A stretch of DNA of 64,000 nucleotides from Apostichopus japonicus (lineage: Eukaryota > Echinodermata > Holothuroidea > Aspidochirotida > Stichopodidae), in the NCBI RefSeq assembly GCF_037975245.1, contig NC_092565.1, forward strand, positions 10,596,499-10,660,498. The letters are read 5' to 3'. The position numbers and the translations under genes are program-made. Numbering within the stretch: position 1 is the stretch's first letter; every line of letters begins with the position of its first letter. This document shows, in pieces, positions 1 to 14,300 of this stretch. The notes beneath the pieces were generated by a model. That model saw only the letters and a program-made list of their open reading frames with translations, had not been told where the DNA came from and ran no database searches.

Positions 1-260
1 CATGTCTTAAATACTGTTCCGTACATCTCTTAAAAGTTCTTTCCGATACCCACAAAAATTAACCCCTCTCTGCAACAGAGAAAGGTTGAGAGTGCCGTCA
101 TATCTGAATGTCAAGAGGTGCTAAATTTGTCAAAATAAGTTCACCCAAGGACAAAACCATGTTTGGGTGAATGTGGACTTTTCCTTGGGAGGGGGGGGGA
201 CCCATTTCTATTGCTGCATCGGCGGCCAGCTTGCTCCTTGTTATGCCACTGGTGCTGGAT
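1..260 (+). repeat. Dispersed repeat, copy 1 (MITE-free version)
   Basis: The stretch from TCTTAAATACTGTTC to about ATGCCACTGGTG matches 52195-52860 collinearly (TCTTAAATACTGTT, CGATACCCAC, ACCCATTTCTATTGCTGCA). The second copy is interrupted by a 413-bp MITE that this copy lacks. The repeat class is unknown and the left boundary may be outside the window. Confidence 0.7.
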
Positions 261-3200
261 AGTGAAAAATTTGCAATGAAGAACTTGAAAGAAAGTGCAA
301 AACAAAAACAATACTCATTTTACTCAAAAATGCAATTTTGTGACAGTATTGTGTATTGATGTTAGAAGCCACTCCACATATGAAACAAGCATTTAATTGT
401 ACAACAAAAGGTTCTGCTTATTCATTTCAATGAAAAAAATTTACAGATTTTTGTCTTGTTTTCTTTTGATAAGCTTAACAAAAAAAAACAAGAACACCCT
501 GAGGGCAGTGATAACTGCCTTCCATCTTTGACTCTGTTGACAGAGAATATATTGTATAAATACTATATTAAATATACTTGTCATTATGAAAATTAGTCCA
601 TGGCACAAAGTACAAACTACACTGCTGTCATGACAAACATGGAGGGTAGGGAGCAAGTGGGGTGGGGGAATAAGCCCCCCTTTGCCCTTCTCATTTGGCT
701 ACACCTGTCCCAGTGCCTCAAATAGCTCTATGCACCTCGGGATGGGTGGGGGAGGAGGGAGAGAGAATTCCTTTCAAAAGGTCATCTGCAGTACACTGGT
801 AGTAGAAATTCTTGAAATTTATAATCAAGTTTTACATAGATGTAATGAAGAGAACTATTAAGGCAATTACATCAACTAGAGGGTGAAATCTCCCCATCAC
901 CTAAGACTTAATCGAATTGACCCCCTCTAGGACTATCGCTCCCCTATTAGTACGTCCCACTTGTATCTACTGCCACTCAATACCTGAGGTTAAATGCTTC
1001 TAGTTAACTAATTCATTCCTATTGCTTAAACACAAATCTCAGTTGCTTCAATTTCTACTTATTTTTATTTGGATGAAGGCAAACAATTTTAACTTTTAGG
1101 GTTTACTAAATGATATTTCTTTTTACATTAAATCTCAATTTTATCGTCTGGCCGACTGACATTTTATGCCATGCATCAAGAATAACAGTTTCCCTTGAAA
1201 AATAACCCACAAACTGTAAAGACAAGGAAGAAAGAAAACAATAATTTTAAGGAAAGTTAAAGATAGATTAATAGAGAGAAAGAAAGTGGGGGGCAGAGAG
1301 GGCACTTAATGCTAGGTTTCAACATTAAGTCTGAAAAGAGATAAGAATATCAGGCACTAAAAATAAAATCGTTTTAGTAACTTTCTATTATTACTGCATT
1401 ATGCACCCCCCCACTCCTTCCTTACCCCAATATGTCCAGGAAAATGAAGGAGTAGTGATGAGAAAGGACAGATATTTTGATTTACCCATTTTTGTTTTGT
1501 TATGTCATTGTTTTTCTTGCATTAAACCCACTGGCAATTTGAATATTATCAAAACAGACAATCATAGACGACAAACGTTTACGGTTTGGGTCAATTGAAA
1601 CAAGGATTTTGCAAACATAATCTGCTCAGCATCGAAGAAAGTGGAGACCATAGCCCTTCTTTTTTTACACCCATGGCCAAACGAAATACACTACATCTTA
1701 ATGTATTCACGATGACCATATATTGAGGCAGGAATTACCAAAGACAGAAAAACAGAAAATGAGCCCTTTTGATGATTTTCAGAGTGGAGCCCTAGCTCAG
1801 CAAAGTATTTGTTCTATTTGTAAGCTCTTCTGAACATATTTTACAGCCGTTGTCAATATTTAAACCGATACAAGAGATTCTGGGTAAATGTTATGACTAG
1901 AGTTGTCACTTGACAACTGTCCAAGCTATGGAAGAATGAGGTCATGGAATATTTCCCCCCTTTTTTTTTTCTTTCTAATGACAATTGAAAGTTTCAACTG
2001 CCACTATGACCCTGGAACTAACAAGTACTGACTATTACTTTACATTTACTACTAACTTAATACTTCTTGATATCTACATGTTATTGCATCCTCACCCTAC
2101 AGGCATTACGACTTTTAAATTCAGATCGAGAAGAGGGGGAGGAAGGGGGTACGGATGGGGGACAGGAGGGGGGGAGGGTGATGGTACAAAATAAGGGGGT
2201 GAAGAAAGTATTCCTGTATGATGACCAAGGAAGACATCAAAGAAATTGAAGAAAAAAAAAAGTATATAGAGAAAGAGAGATTATTATGAAACTTAAACAA
2301 TTTCTTGCACAGAATTTTAACTTTTGCACTTGAGGTATGATTTTTTTTGTTTTTCTTGTTTAACTATTAATAAGCCTCTAAATTTTAGAGTCAAATTGTG
2401 CTATGTATATCTATTGCTGTTGATATTCAATATCTGAATCATTCCCCCCTTTTATTTTATTTTTTTTTGGAATGAGAACCACCCATTGGTATCATCCTAT
2501 TGGATCGGGTTTGTGGGGATGGTTGGAGGGTAGTGTCTTACTGTACACATAGTATTGTGTGTTGGAGATTAAGATACTTTGATAATTTTACACCAAATAA
2601 ACTCAACTTGCAGATGACAATAAGCGGTAGGTTTATGCCACCTTCAGTTTTGCCTTTTTATATGATGAGCGATTTTGACACGTTTGAACAAAATCATGGT
2701 TTTTGAAATAGTTTTAAGGATGGGAAGAAGTGGAAAGTTAAATGAGACCTGCTAAGATTTGTGCCCACCCTACAAAAATAAAGTAAAGAATAAAAGATTT
2801 TCTAAAGATGAACTATCTTGAAGAGTGAACTTTTGATTGCTGACATTGCTAGTCCCTAAAAGAGTTTGCCAAAAAAACACCAAAAAAAGGCTATTAAATG
2901 TGAAAGAAGATAAAAATAAACAATAGAAGGGCAGTCTAGAAAAAAGAAAAGCGAAAAAAACTTTGTTCCGATGAGGTATTCTAAAAAAAGTTCTCTGTCC
3001 AACTGTGCTGGGAAAATAAAAATTTAACCCCAAACATTCCTTCCTGGGTACGATACTGAAATAAATATAAAATTTCAATGGAAGCTATTTCCAAACAAAA
3101 TGTACTTCTGCCAATAAGAGCATCTAGGGCTCGACACATTTGAGAGATAGATATAAACTAGAAAGTTTGTTTCCGAAATGTGTGAAAGATGAATGAAATT

Positions 3201-3340
3201 CCTGGCAGCCAAGTAAAACCAAACTATGTTAGGTGTTTTAAGATTAAAGAATGGGATAAAGTACTCTTTGTGGATAACTAAAAGGAGGATAAAAACAAAC
3301 CAAAATTGTCCCACTCTGTTGTGGGACGGCTCTGAACATA

Positions 3341-3831
3341 AAGCCCTGTTCACACTGTGTAAGATATGACACGATAAGATAGGATCAAAACAAAAAATCT
3401 GTGTTCATGCTACGTGTGATGAGTTGATGCGATAAATGTGACACCGATGGAAATATTTGTTGTCACCTCTCTTGCAACCAACAGTCATGGTGTAGACCTT
3501 AATTTTGGGCATCACGTGTGGTGGCAACAGTACGAGATGTTGAACACCTTGGATGAAATTGAACTAGTTATTGTCACTCTGCTCTACATATGGAACAAAC
3601 ATTTAAGCATATGGACATTACGTTTGTGCTCATATCGGTCAAATCAAAATACCGTCAGTCTGACACACATTTATCATATGACAAAAGTTAAAAATATATT
3701 TTATAGCATTGCATCGCCTGTAGTGTTAATGGGCTCATAAACTTACACAGTTTTTCAACTTTATTTTGGTTTGTAACGTATTGTGTCGTGCCAAACCTTG
3801 TGGTTGATTGAAAAGAGTGTGAACAGGGCTT
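3341..3831. mobile_element. MITE with 16-bp perfect terminal inverted repeats
   Basis: The left end AAGCCCTGTTCACACT (3341-3356) is the exact reverse complement of 3816-3831. The 491-bp interior has no coding capacity I recognise. No clear target duplication was seen, so the superfamily is open. Confidence 0.8.
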
Positions 3832-5322
3832 CACCCATAGAAGACTAATTGAAATGAAAAAATAACCACTTGGTGGGCAGAGGAAGTTCTACTTATTGCA
3901 GAAAATAGTTATACTGACTTCCAGAGGATAGATAGATAGATAGATGAGGGGGCTATGCTGAAATACATTCAAAGACATGTAAGGGCAACCTCAAATGCAT
4001 TCAATACTATACAATGCACTCTCGGTACACTTGTTCATGTGAATGCCAAAGCTACCCTTTTCTTCTATATCTTTAGGTTACTTCCACTGTATATTTTAAT
4101 ATCTACATCCTTAGTCAAGCCCAAACTATGTAAATCTTCAATGGCAAAAGGCAGCAAGTTTGACACAATTTGAAGTCTCAGGACAACTAGGTTGGTATAA
4201 ATAATAACGTAACAAAACAAACATATATTTCTGGGAGTATTCCTCTTAAAACAAAAACAGTTTAGTAACCTCTCAGGAAGAGGGTCATACCCTGCCTTTG
4301 ACATATCCTGGCTATTTTAAAGGGCATCTTTGGGGGGGGGGGGGAGGGGGACACTACATGATTCGGTGGACTCAAAAAGTAAACATTTATTCCAGGCTCG
4401 TTGTCAACCTCACGAACTGAATTAAATACTGGTCAGCCTCAAAGAATCTTTAACCAAAAGGGAAGGTTACTATTTACAAGACTACTGGAGGAATGCAAGG
4501 CACACCTCCTATGGTTGAAATGGAGTGACCTGAAACATGTAACATCTATTGCACACGCGTACTGGTTTGGACTGTCCGAATCTCGGCAGAGGTACCATAT
4601 TGGCTGAACATCGAGCGCAGAAAATCTGAAAGAGATTTACAAAACGATAACAACTTTGAGTCAGTTTTTGATGTCAGAGAGCTCCTGCTACTGATTAAAA
4701 GTGATGGCGATAAATCATCATGATAAATTATTCAAAAAATGGTCCTGATTTAATTTTGCTTCATCCGTTTCACATGTCTAGTTCTTTTCTTTGTTTAGGA
4801 GAGGGGGCGACCATGAAACGACCCAGTTAGACCGAATCCCCTCGTTTATTCCTTCTACTCATCGTGGTTGCGAATGACAGCTAAAGAGACAGAGACTTCA
4901 CTCTTGGCTCATCTTTGTAACCCTCCCTCATTCCCCTACATCTCCATCTCCCATCTCCCAATTGTCTGGCTCCAGCATATCTAATCAAGACAAATTAAAT
5001 CCGGCGCATAAAACTTGTTAAGCTAATCTAGGAGAAAGAAAACCCTGAACCTGACTGTTCCACCCTATTTATTACTCCCTAACAAATATAAAAAGAATAG
5101 GTTGTAACTATTGGAACCCTCGAGACTTAGCGGCTGGCTCTCCGACAATACTTAACCGTTAGAAAAAGTTCGGACATGACTACCGGACCATCGATAAAGG
5201 ACTAATAACACACATATATAGTAATGCGACTCCATTTAACACACGTATATTCGATGCTCTTCAACGTTCAGTACTTGTTTTAATATTGTGCTAAAACTCC
5301 ACTTTTTCAGACCTGCTCTTAC

Positions 5323-8300
5323 CTTCCCACAGTTTCTGCAGTGGTGCTTTCGTCTTAGGACTGTGAAAGTAGACTTGCAAGCCAGACATTTATTGACACT
5401 GTCATCTGATACCCAAGGAGGAGGTTCTGTAAGAGATGGCAATTAAGAAATGCTGACTACATTACCCAGTTGTAAAAAATAGGCTTATGGATTTTTGCAA
5501 ATATACAAATGGTAAATGTTCTCATATTATACAAGCTAATTGTCTCGGTTTCAAATTCATCATTTAGTTATGCCTCTTGATTTCTCTTGATACTAGTTTT
5601 TCCAATATACTTTGCTTGAAACACTTCCTATGAAACACGACCTATGATGCTACATTCCATATTGCACTTGCATTTCATACTTGTTATGAAACCAAGGTTT
5701 GTTTGTTCCATGCCAGAATGAGATGGCCTTTAAAAGACTCAGTCTGACCTCATATCAACATGCAAGCAGTACTGTTGTAAGACGCCCTCGATGCAAGTCA
5801 AACACACACTCGCTAACAACCACACTACTTTAGTGAGGTCTACCTCAAGCCCATCGCACACTGTCCGACTGATCGAGACAAGACTCAACGCAACCCTCGT
5901 TACGGCGAAAAATGTGGACGGTGTGATTAAAGACTACAACAGGTCATCGTCTTGGCAGTTTTACATCGCATCTTTATGAATCATGAAAACTGGCAGTTGG
6001 TAGTGTGCGGTGGCTCAGAACAAACAAGAAAACTGTCCAGCCTGAACAAATGTAACCAATCACAGCAAAGTAATTTTGAATCGGTCTTTAACGAGAAAGG
6101 AGTCATCCTGGGTGTCCGTCCTTCGTTTTGGCAATTTTACGCTGTGGGATCTGCACCACTATCGAAAACTAGGTCAAGGACGGTTGAGTCGTGATCAGTC
6201 AAGTAGTGTGTGCGTGGCCGGCTTAAGTCTAACGTAAAACTTTTTTTTTATGAACTGATGACCTAGTCTGTGACTCCACCTGTCCGGTCAATACCACAGG
6301 TCTCACCTTCCATAGAGTGTGCTCTGTTCCTGGACCCGTTGCTCCTATGTCTCCTCCGTCTACTGGCCCCTTCAGCTGCTGCTGGATCTTTATCCTGTGC
6401 GACGACTCCGTTGCTGGCAGCCTGCGCCTCCCCCTCTATCCATGTGGAGGTCTCCGGCGGCAGGCTACCGTGATAAGTGGGATTCTCGGCGCACACCTCG
6501 AACACTGTCTTCAGGATGCCTCTCAAGTCACTGGCATAATTTGTTTGCAGCTGGTCGGCCACGCCTGTGTAGAACGAGAAAATGACAGCATGACATTTAT
6601 ACAGTCAATGACAAGACGACAACCATTGTCTCACATTAGAAATAAGAGAGTAATATTCATATAACTGAATCTGCCAGTTGCTTCACCATTGGTACACAAT
6701 TTGAAATATGGTGAATGCTGACAAATAGGAAGTTATAAACACGGATATATGCAAGTCTAAAATCTACAAAATTGACTGAGCCAGTGAGCGATAAGTCAAT
6801 ATCGAACAGGTACACAAACCAAATGATTCAATTCAACAATTGGAACATATTTCCAACTACAGGAAAAGACTGCAGAACATTGGAGACACCCCATATGGTG
6901 TTACTGTCCTGTATTGTACTGTAATGTATTGTAATTTACTGTACTGTATGGTACTGTACTGTTTTGTACCATACTGTATTGTACTGTATTGTACTGCATT
7001 GTACTGTACTTTATTGTATTATATTGTACTGTATTTTACTATACTGTACTGTAGTGTGTAGTACTGTACTGTTATGTTCTATACTGTATTGTATTATATT
7101 ATATTGTACTGTATTGTACTATACTGTACTTTCTTGTATTATATTGTACTGTATTTTACTATATCGTACTGTATGGTACTGTACTGTACTTTCTTGTACT
7201 TTACTGTGCTGTAATGCATTATATTGTACTGTATTGTATTATAACGTACTGTACTGTATTGTATTATATGTACTATACTGTACTGTATTGTACTGTATGG
7301 TACTGTACTATACTATACTGTACTTTATTGTACTATACTGTTCTTAAATGTATTATATATATTGTACTGTATTGTATTATAATGTACTGTAATGTATTAA
7401 ACTGTACTGTATTGTACTGTATCGCATTGCACTGTATTGCACTGTATCGCATTGCACTGTATCGCATTGTACTGTATTGCATTACCAAAAACATTACATT
7501 TCATGATTTTTGACCTCTGCAAATATTCCAATATTATTTCTGTCCTTATATTGAGCTGACAACACACGGGGACAGCGACGTAGCCAGGAATTTGAAAGGG
7601 GGGGAGCACTTTTTGCGATAGATATGGATTTTCAAAGTTGTAGGCATGACTATCTGAGCGGAGCGCCACCTTCAGTTGGCGCGGAGCGTACAAGAAAAAT
7701 TTTTGGTTTTACAAACCCCCCAGATGGCCGGAAACGGCCATTCCTGAGTGTTCATTCTGGTTCCCTGGCCTCATGCTAACTTGAGACACCTCATTCAATA
7801 TTACTTTTAATCCCAAAAACAAACGAGTTAAAATAGTACGTAATTCAATACTACATAATGTATTAAAATTAGCAAGGTACGTGTACAGAGTAGTCTAACT
7901 TTTCAACTTCTGATACTTGTAGATACAAAGATAGGCCAGAAATGTCTTTGATACAACTATAGCCAGTAGTTGTCTTTGATACAACTGTAGCTAGTAAATG
8001 TTTAAGTTAGCCTAATAAGAGAAGGCGAGAGCTATCTGACGATTGCCATCTGATGCAAATTTCTCAACTGTTTTCTCAACTGAAATATTATCTGCGTAAA
8101 CGGGTTCTTAACTACATGTTAAAAAACTGACAAGATCGGATCCTAGTCTTTTTCGGCGGGTAGAGTGTTGAATGAAACGGCACGCGATAGAAATGACAGC
8201 CTATAGATGACAGAAGAATAGGTCACCTAATTTAGCCATATTCTTGCTACGTTCATTTCAATAGTTTTTCCTGTCTATACTCTTAAACTCGTCCAGCAAG

Positions 8301-11300
8301 CTTATCGATTTGAATTATGGGTGTTTTTAAAAAAAAGATAACTTGGCCAAAAAAATGTAGGCCCGGGCCTACAGTGCTACATACTGGCTACGCCCCTGAT
8401 CATATGATATCATTATCAGCAGATTTTGTTTCCTGTTTGAATTCTTTTACATGTTCTTTTACATAATATATCAGAAAGACAAACATATATCAGAAAGACA
8501 AACATAGTGCTCTCAGTGGCGGAGCTACGGGTATTGGTCAGTATGGGCGAGAATGATCTGTAGGGGCGCTTTCGACACAATCTAAGCGGAGCGCCACCAC
8601 TGGTTGGCGCGTAGCGTACAGACAATTTTTGAGTAAAGATACTCCCTAGATCGCCGGAAATGACCCTTTCCGGGCCTGGCTAATTTGCAGATAAACGAAG
8701 AATAAATAGGTGTCATCGCCAAATTACACCAACAAAATGTGACAAATGTCAATAAGTAGATGAGAGCGCAATAAAAAAGTCAATAATCTAGAATAAGTAA
8801 AAAGTGGTAAAGAGCTGAAAAGGGCGCCAGCAGTCCATTTGAGTCCGTCAGGGGGGGGGCATCCGCCCCCCTGACTGTATGGACGCTCCGCCACTGAGTG
8901 CTCTTTTACAATTTTTTCCAGTAGGATGATTCTTGTTTATTGTCCAATGTCTGGACTTTAATACATTTGACGAACTTAACTGATGGACAATATAAACTTT
9001 CATATTTTGTAATATAGCCAGATATGCAGTGGCCTAAAAACAAATATCGTTATCGCAGTGTATTAGCAGTGTAATACTTATTATAGGAAGTGCGTATCAC
9101 GTACGATTGCTAGCTTAGCTTCATAACATGCTGTTCGTGCAACAACTTACGACGACTCATAGAACGAACGTTGTCGACGTTGTTGTGCACACAGTTCGTG
9201 ACATTCCATAGAGTGCTGTTAGGTAGGCAATATGTATTTTATTACGCAGTGGCCAACTGTAGGCTTGTAATTGGCTATAAGCTAAATTTAGCTAATTGCA
9301 TCTACCAAACTAAGTAAGTATAGTTGAATGAGTAGGCGTGAATGTTACTACGATTACAATCGAGTTAACGGAGCTGACGAGTATTCCAGATCAAAAGAGC
9401 ACTGACAAAATACCATGCTAAAAAAACGACAGTTTAAAAAAAAAAATCGACACTGAAAGGGGGGGAGCAGTCGCTCCCCCTGCTCCCCACCTGGCTACGT
9501 CCCTGCACGGGGACAAGAATGTTTCTTAAATAAGATACACCTGTAGAGGAATGTTACGCTGCTATCACAAATCGCTTGACATAATCAGCATGCAGCCAAA
9601 CAGGTGCAGTCTGCACATTCAATACGTATATATAGCGTTCTCCTGCTATGATCTGCATTTCCGGACTACTCATTGCCTCAGTTTTGTCAGTCTGAGAGCA
9701 GAGTAAAACACTAGCAAAGGGTGACGTCATGTAAAGGGAATTCTGCCAACATCCCTGCTGGGTTTGTCTCCACTCAAGCCATGACAGAGTTGTGTCATTA
9801 AAAGCAATATACAAAAACTTCTCATAATTATATTTATTATATATGTTGCCATGAGAGTGTTCCAAATACATCCATCAATCCATCAAAACTCATTGCAATG
9901 GTGCACTGAGAGTGTCCAAGATATATTCAATAAATGAAATATCAGGATTGGGGTTATCGATTACATTTTTTGGAAGTAATAGTAATCGATTACTTCGATC
10001 AAAATGCAAAGGAATCTTAATAAATTATACTTTGGCAAAATAATCATACTTTACGATTACAAATGAAGTATCAATCAAAATTTGCTAAAATTAAAGAAGT
10101 GAAGACTTCAATGACACCATGCACAAGGGGTCTTCATTTTTCTTGGTAATGGGGGTGGGGGTGGGGGCGGGTGTTGAAAGCATACAGAATTGCTGCATAA
10201 TATTTTCAGTGTTAAGAAAGCTAGACATTTATTGTATCTATATTTCTGGATGAACAAGTACTACAGACTTACATACTCATTACGACAAACTTGAATCTTT
10301 TGAGAAGCATTCTCATTAATACTCATGCAGCTACAGTATGTGTAGAAAAAACGTTTCTTATCTTCATTTCTCTGTCTTTACTTCTGGCAATTAGTTTTGG
10401 GCACTCTGCCAGAAAACTTTGTAACCAATGACATTGGCAATGATAACAAAAAGAGGTATTACAGTAAATTACAACTATTGTTTATTTAGAATTCTTTCTT
10501 GTGGTTTTCCAATTCCTGTTTAAATTCCTACATATGTGACAATGATGATATTCATTACAGAAGAAGTGTGTGGGAAGGTGATCATTGGATTAGGCTGTTA
10601 GTTTAGTGCTTAATGATATCAGGCATGTACACCAGTTAGTGATAAATGATAACAAAACTCTAGAACTAGCCATAGCACACAGTCATAATTATGGAGTCTC
10701 TTCTTTTGTTTTATATTTTGTTGCACTTGGAATAACTTTGGCATCATTTGATTCACAGTGTAGTGTATTTGAACATTTTAACATGCCAAGTTTAGTGACT
10801 GAAAGCAGGTTAATTTTTTTCTTCACACAGAAAATTATATGTTATTGATCAGGGGTGGGCAACCTACGGCCTGCGGGCCACATGCGGCCTGCCAGTGATT
10901 TTTTTGCGGCCTGTGAGATGTCTCAAAATAAAGCAAAAAAATCTATTTTACATCATCACAAAAAACGAGCTGGCTGCTTAGAAATTATCGGCACTAATGG
11001 TGATGTCAGGTAGGCCTTTTATCCCCATTAATTATCAACTGTACTGTATTGACATTATGTTTTTGTGAATACAGATTAAGTACACACACCTATTGCTTGA
11101 AAGTCCTCGGAATCAAAGGTTTGAAATCAACAGCAGGTCATTGGTTAGTAGCTGCCCAGTCAATTTTTCACCCCTTATATCTGGCCCATTCATTCAAAAA
11201 GGTCGCCCACTCCTGATGTAGATATTTCTCAACTCATCAGCAATGTGTTACGGTTTGTTTGTTATAATTGAAAGTTTAATCTCTCTTATCAATATATAAA

Positions 11301-14300
11301 CTTGTTTTACACAGTAACCTTACTCCAAATTGATTATTTTAACTTTTGTGATTTTGCAAAGTTTGCACAAATTAAAAACATAATTCTCTACCCTCAGTTT
11401 CTATTTTAAATGTTTTTCTTGTCTCACATGACTCCACTCTAACCTTGCAATTTTTCTGTTTTCACTTTGGTTGACCTGCAATTGTGAGTTAATGCATTTC
11501 TACTTTTGATTTCCATTGCAATACCCTTTTTGACACCTACATGTATAAATGAGCTACGATGTGAGAGTGTCATTAAACCCAAACCAAACTTATCTAAATA
11601 AAGTGTTACAATTCCTGTGGAATAGTTAAGAGCTCACTACATGTAAAACATATGGGGATCATCTAGGCAAACATAGAAAGAGCTCAAGACGTTTATCCAC
11701 TTTACAAACAGTCAGAAAATTCATTTAATCAGACAACATTGTCATGATTGTAATCACGACTACATGCCCAAGTAATCTTATCCTTTGATTCCTTTGATTT
11801 TAGTCGTAAACATAATTGTAATCGTAATCATAAAATTTGAAGTAATCGTAATCCATTACATTTCACATATCATGTGGGCACATCCTTCCATAACAAAACA
11901 AATCATAGCAAAATAAACAAAACAAAGTATAACCCGGTTGGCAAAATTTACCTGATATGCAGACAAAGAGACGGTGAACCAGGTCACTGGAGCTGGAGAA
12001 ACGGGATCGGACTTCTTGCCTAGCTGCGATTTCCGCTGCTTGGATCGCCATTTTGATCTCCTGCGCGTCTGGATTGTCGGTCAGACTTGATTCTGAATCG
12101 CTGCTGGAGGGAATACATCCATATCTTCAAATAATGCATTTTAACGGACAGTTATCTAGACAGCTTTATTACCCCTTTATTATTGTCATATGACGTACAC
12201 AGTGAATGATTTATCCGGGTATCGCACCACAAAATGCCATGTAAGATTGCTGTACAAGCGCAAAGATGCATAGCGATGTTTGTACACGGAGTCATAGTAT
12301 TTTATAAGAGGGCAAAGTTCACAGCCTTCAAAGAGTGCTGTTCAGAAAATGTACACTAAATTATTTCCTGTATAGTATAGTATGTATGGATTTATATGAG
12401 ACCATGATATGTGTACGGGTTGACATTTCCTTTCATTTTCATTTTCTACAGTTTTGATGAATTATGCAGAGGGAGGGGTGTGTCTCTACTCATTCATTGC
12501 TTGCATGCTCAAGTCACAAGTTTAAATATTTACCTAAACCCAATGGGGTTTCCAAGATGAAGAAGGTTCACATGTAAACAGGGTTACCGATATATCGGGA
12601 TGGAAAGTGGGACACTGCGTTAGTACTAACTGAAGGTTAGTCATTGGGTCTTAACAATGTTATGTTGACCTAATGTTAAAACTAAAGTACTTACATGATT
12701 ACATAACGTAATAGCTACATTGACGTTAGTGTCACAAGGCTTTTCCCGCCTAGCTTTTGGGGCTAGTATGTCCTCATCAATAATGGTTTGTGTGTTGAAA
12801 ATGCCTCTTATGATGCTTCCAAAATGGTCATGTATTGTGGTGCGTACTACTCTGCCTGTACTTTTTTTTAAAGTTTGGGTATCGTACAAACAGAGACACT
12901 TTTGAATGTCACAAAGACCTTTAGAATACCAGGACACTTTTGGTTATCCAGAGGGACAGTATATTTTCCTTTCAACAATAGGACAATCCGGATTAATCAG
13001 GACATATAGTGACACTGCATGTCAACAGTGACTGTCATGCAAAAAGGATAATGCACCCTTAGAAGAATTTGACTACTACTACTTTGGTTAGAATTGATGA
13101 AAAAGATGGATATCTACTGGCAATGGGATTCAACTCTTTTCTCTTTGTTCTGAACCTACTGGGAATGAGAGGAGGTGGGTAAAACTGATTTCTAAGGTAG
13201 AGAGGTATAAATGTATGAAGGGTGCTCAGGTGGTTTGGATTACCAGTCAGTGGACATCGTCATGATTTATACTAGGGTTCACAGAATAGTTTTCCCTGTG
13301 AGTAAGGAAGACATACCTGTCATCTGATTCCCACTGGTAGTCTGGTTCCTCTTCGCCGTCACTGTAGGAGCAGCAAGAGCAAGTGCTGCCACAGGACCCC
13401 ATGCTGCTCCCCGTAGATCCCGTCCTGTTGGACGCTGCCGCCAGCCCTAGCAGCCCCGTGACTCTGTTCATGCCGCTGGTGGTTTGTATGTTGGACCCTG
13501 TGCTGGATCCCGACGGGTTGCGGAGCCTCAGGCGTGACCTCTGGGAAGATGTGCTGTCCGATTCATGGGAAGCGTCGCCGGAACTATCGACGGTGGCCCA
13601 CATCAGGGAGTGGACCATCTCATTGTCAAAGACGTCGTGGATGGTTGTGCCCACACTATCTGTGGTGTTTAATTCAGTACTAGCTAGACCTTTACCAAAA
13701 TGAAGAAACGAATCGACGCCGTTCGGTTTGAACTCGGCAGATTCCACCTGAGGCAATTTCCTCTTGGTGTTTTTGTCCTCTCTGAAAATATCGTCTGTCT
13801 CCGTCATCTTTTGAACAATGTTTTTGTCCCCCTGAGGAGGTTGACCTATCAACCCCTCGAGGGGGGCTCCGTCCCCCTTTTCCGACCCATCGCACGCAAA
13901 GTTATCCTGACAGGACTCGGGGGAGGTGTTCTCCATGGAACAGCAGTGTGAAGGGGTACCCAAGCCACTGTCCTCTCTTTCCACAGTCGTCCTGGCGGTC
14001 TGGCAAGGAGCACTAGCGGCTTCCACACCATTGCAGGTCACGTCCGTCTCCGGTCTGCAATTCGTTGCGTCCCTCTTCTCGCTATCGCTTGAAGATTTCC
14101 GCCTGGAGGTCTGCCGTACGGTTCCCTTCTTCCTACAAGAGGTGTCCACCTCCAGGGATTCCGGACTGACCACCGGCGGCTGGGAGCGGCGCCGTCTTCT
14201 CTTCTGGCTGGGGATGTTGATCCCTTCGCTCTTTGCATGGCCTTTATGGCAGTATACTACTTCGGCATCGGGGATGGGTGTTCCGGATGGCGGGAGACTA

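Larger units (their letters stand above)
1..5322. other. Region left of the last placed ZFYVE28 exon: no recognised gene
   Basis: AT-rich, with G- and C-runs (about 191-200, 2125-2175, 4331-4350) and a short GATA microsatellite (3929-3946). It contains a dispersed repeat at 1-260 and a MITE at 3341-3831. It should hold the final ZFYVE28 exon unless that lies beyond the left edge. I looked on the minus strand for FCSRC and RVC-x2-C codons and found no credible match. Confidence 0.5.

Noticed and set aside
441-656. Minus-strand VVCTLCHG as a possible end of the ZFYVE28 FYVE finger
   Set aside because: Superficially like VRVCTHCYM, but the preceding residues lack the required Cys motif (FCSRC), so it is likely chance.
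6840-7513. Tyr/Leu/Cys-rich open frames
   Set aside because: Produced by the TACTG/TATTG satellite; no start context or homology.
9554-9871. 105-codon minus-strand frame in a ZFYVE28 intron
   Set aside because: No recognisable family and no splice-linked neighbours; could be chance. A protein search would decide.
10850-11215. A clean 8-bp target duplication for this hAT-like MITE
   Set aside because: Flanks TTATTGAT and ATGTAGAT agree at only 5 of 8 positions, so I report the element without a confirmed duplication.
12641-12937. 98-codon minus-strand frame in a ZFYVE28 intron
   Set aside because: Looks protein-like in places ([20 protein letters not shown]) but I recognise no family. RNA junctions to 12103 or 13317 would be needed to call an alternative exon.
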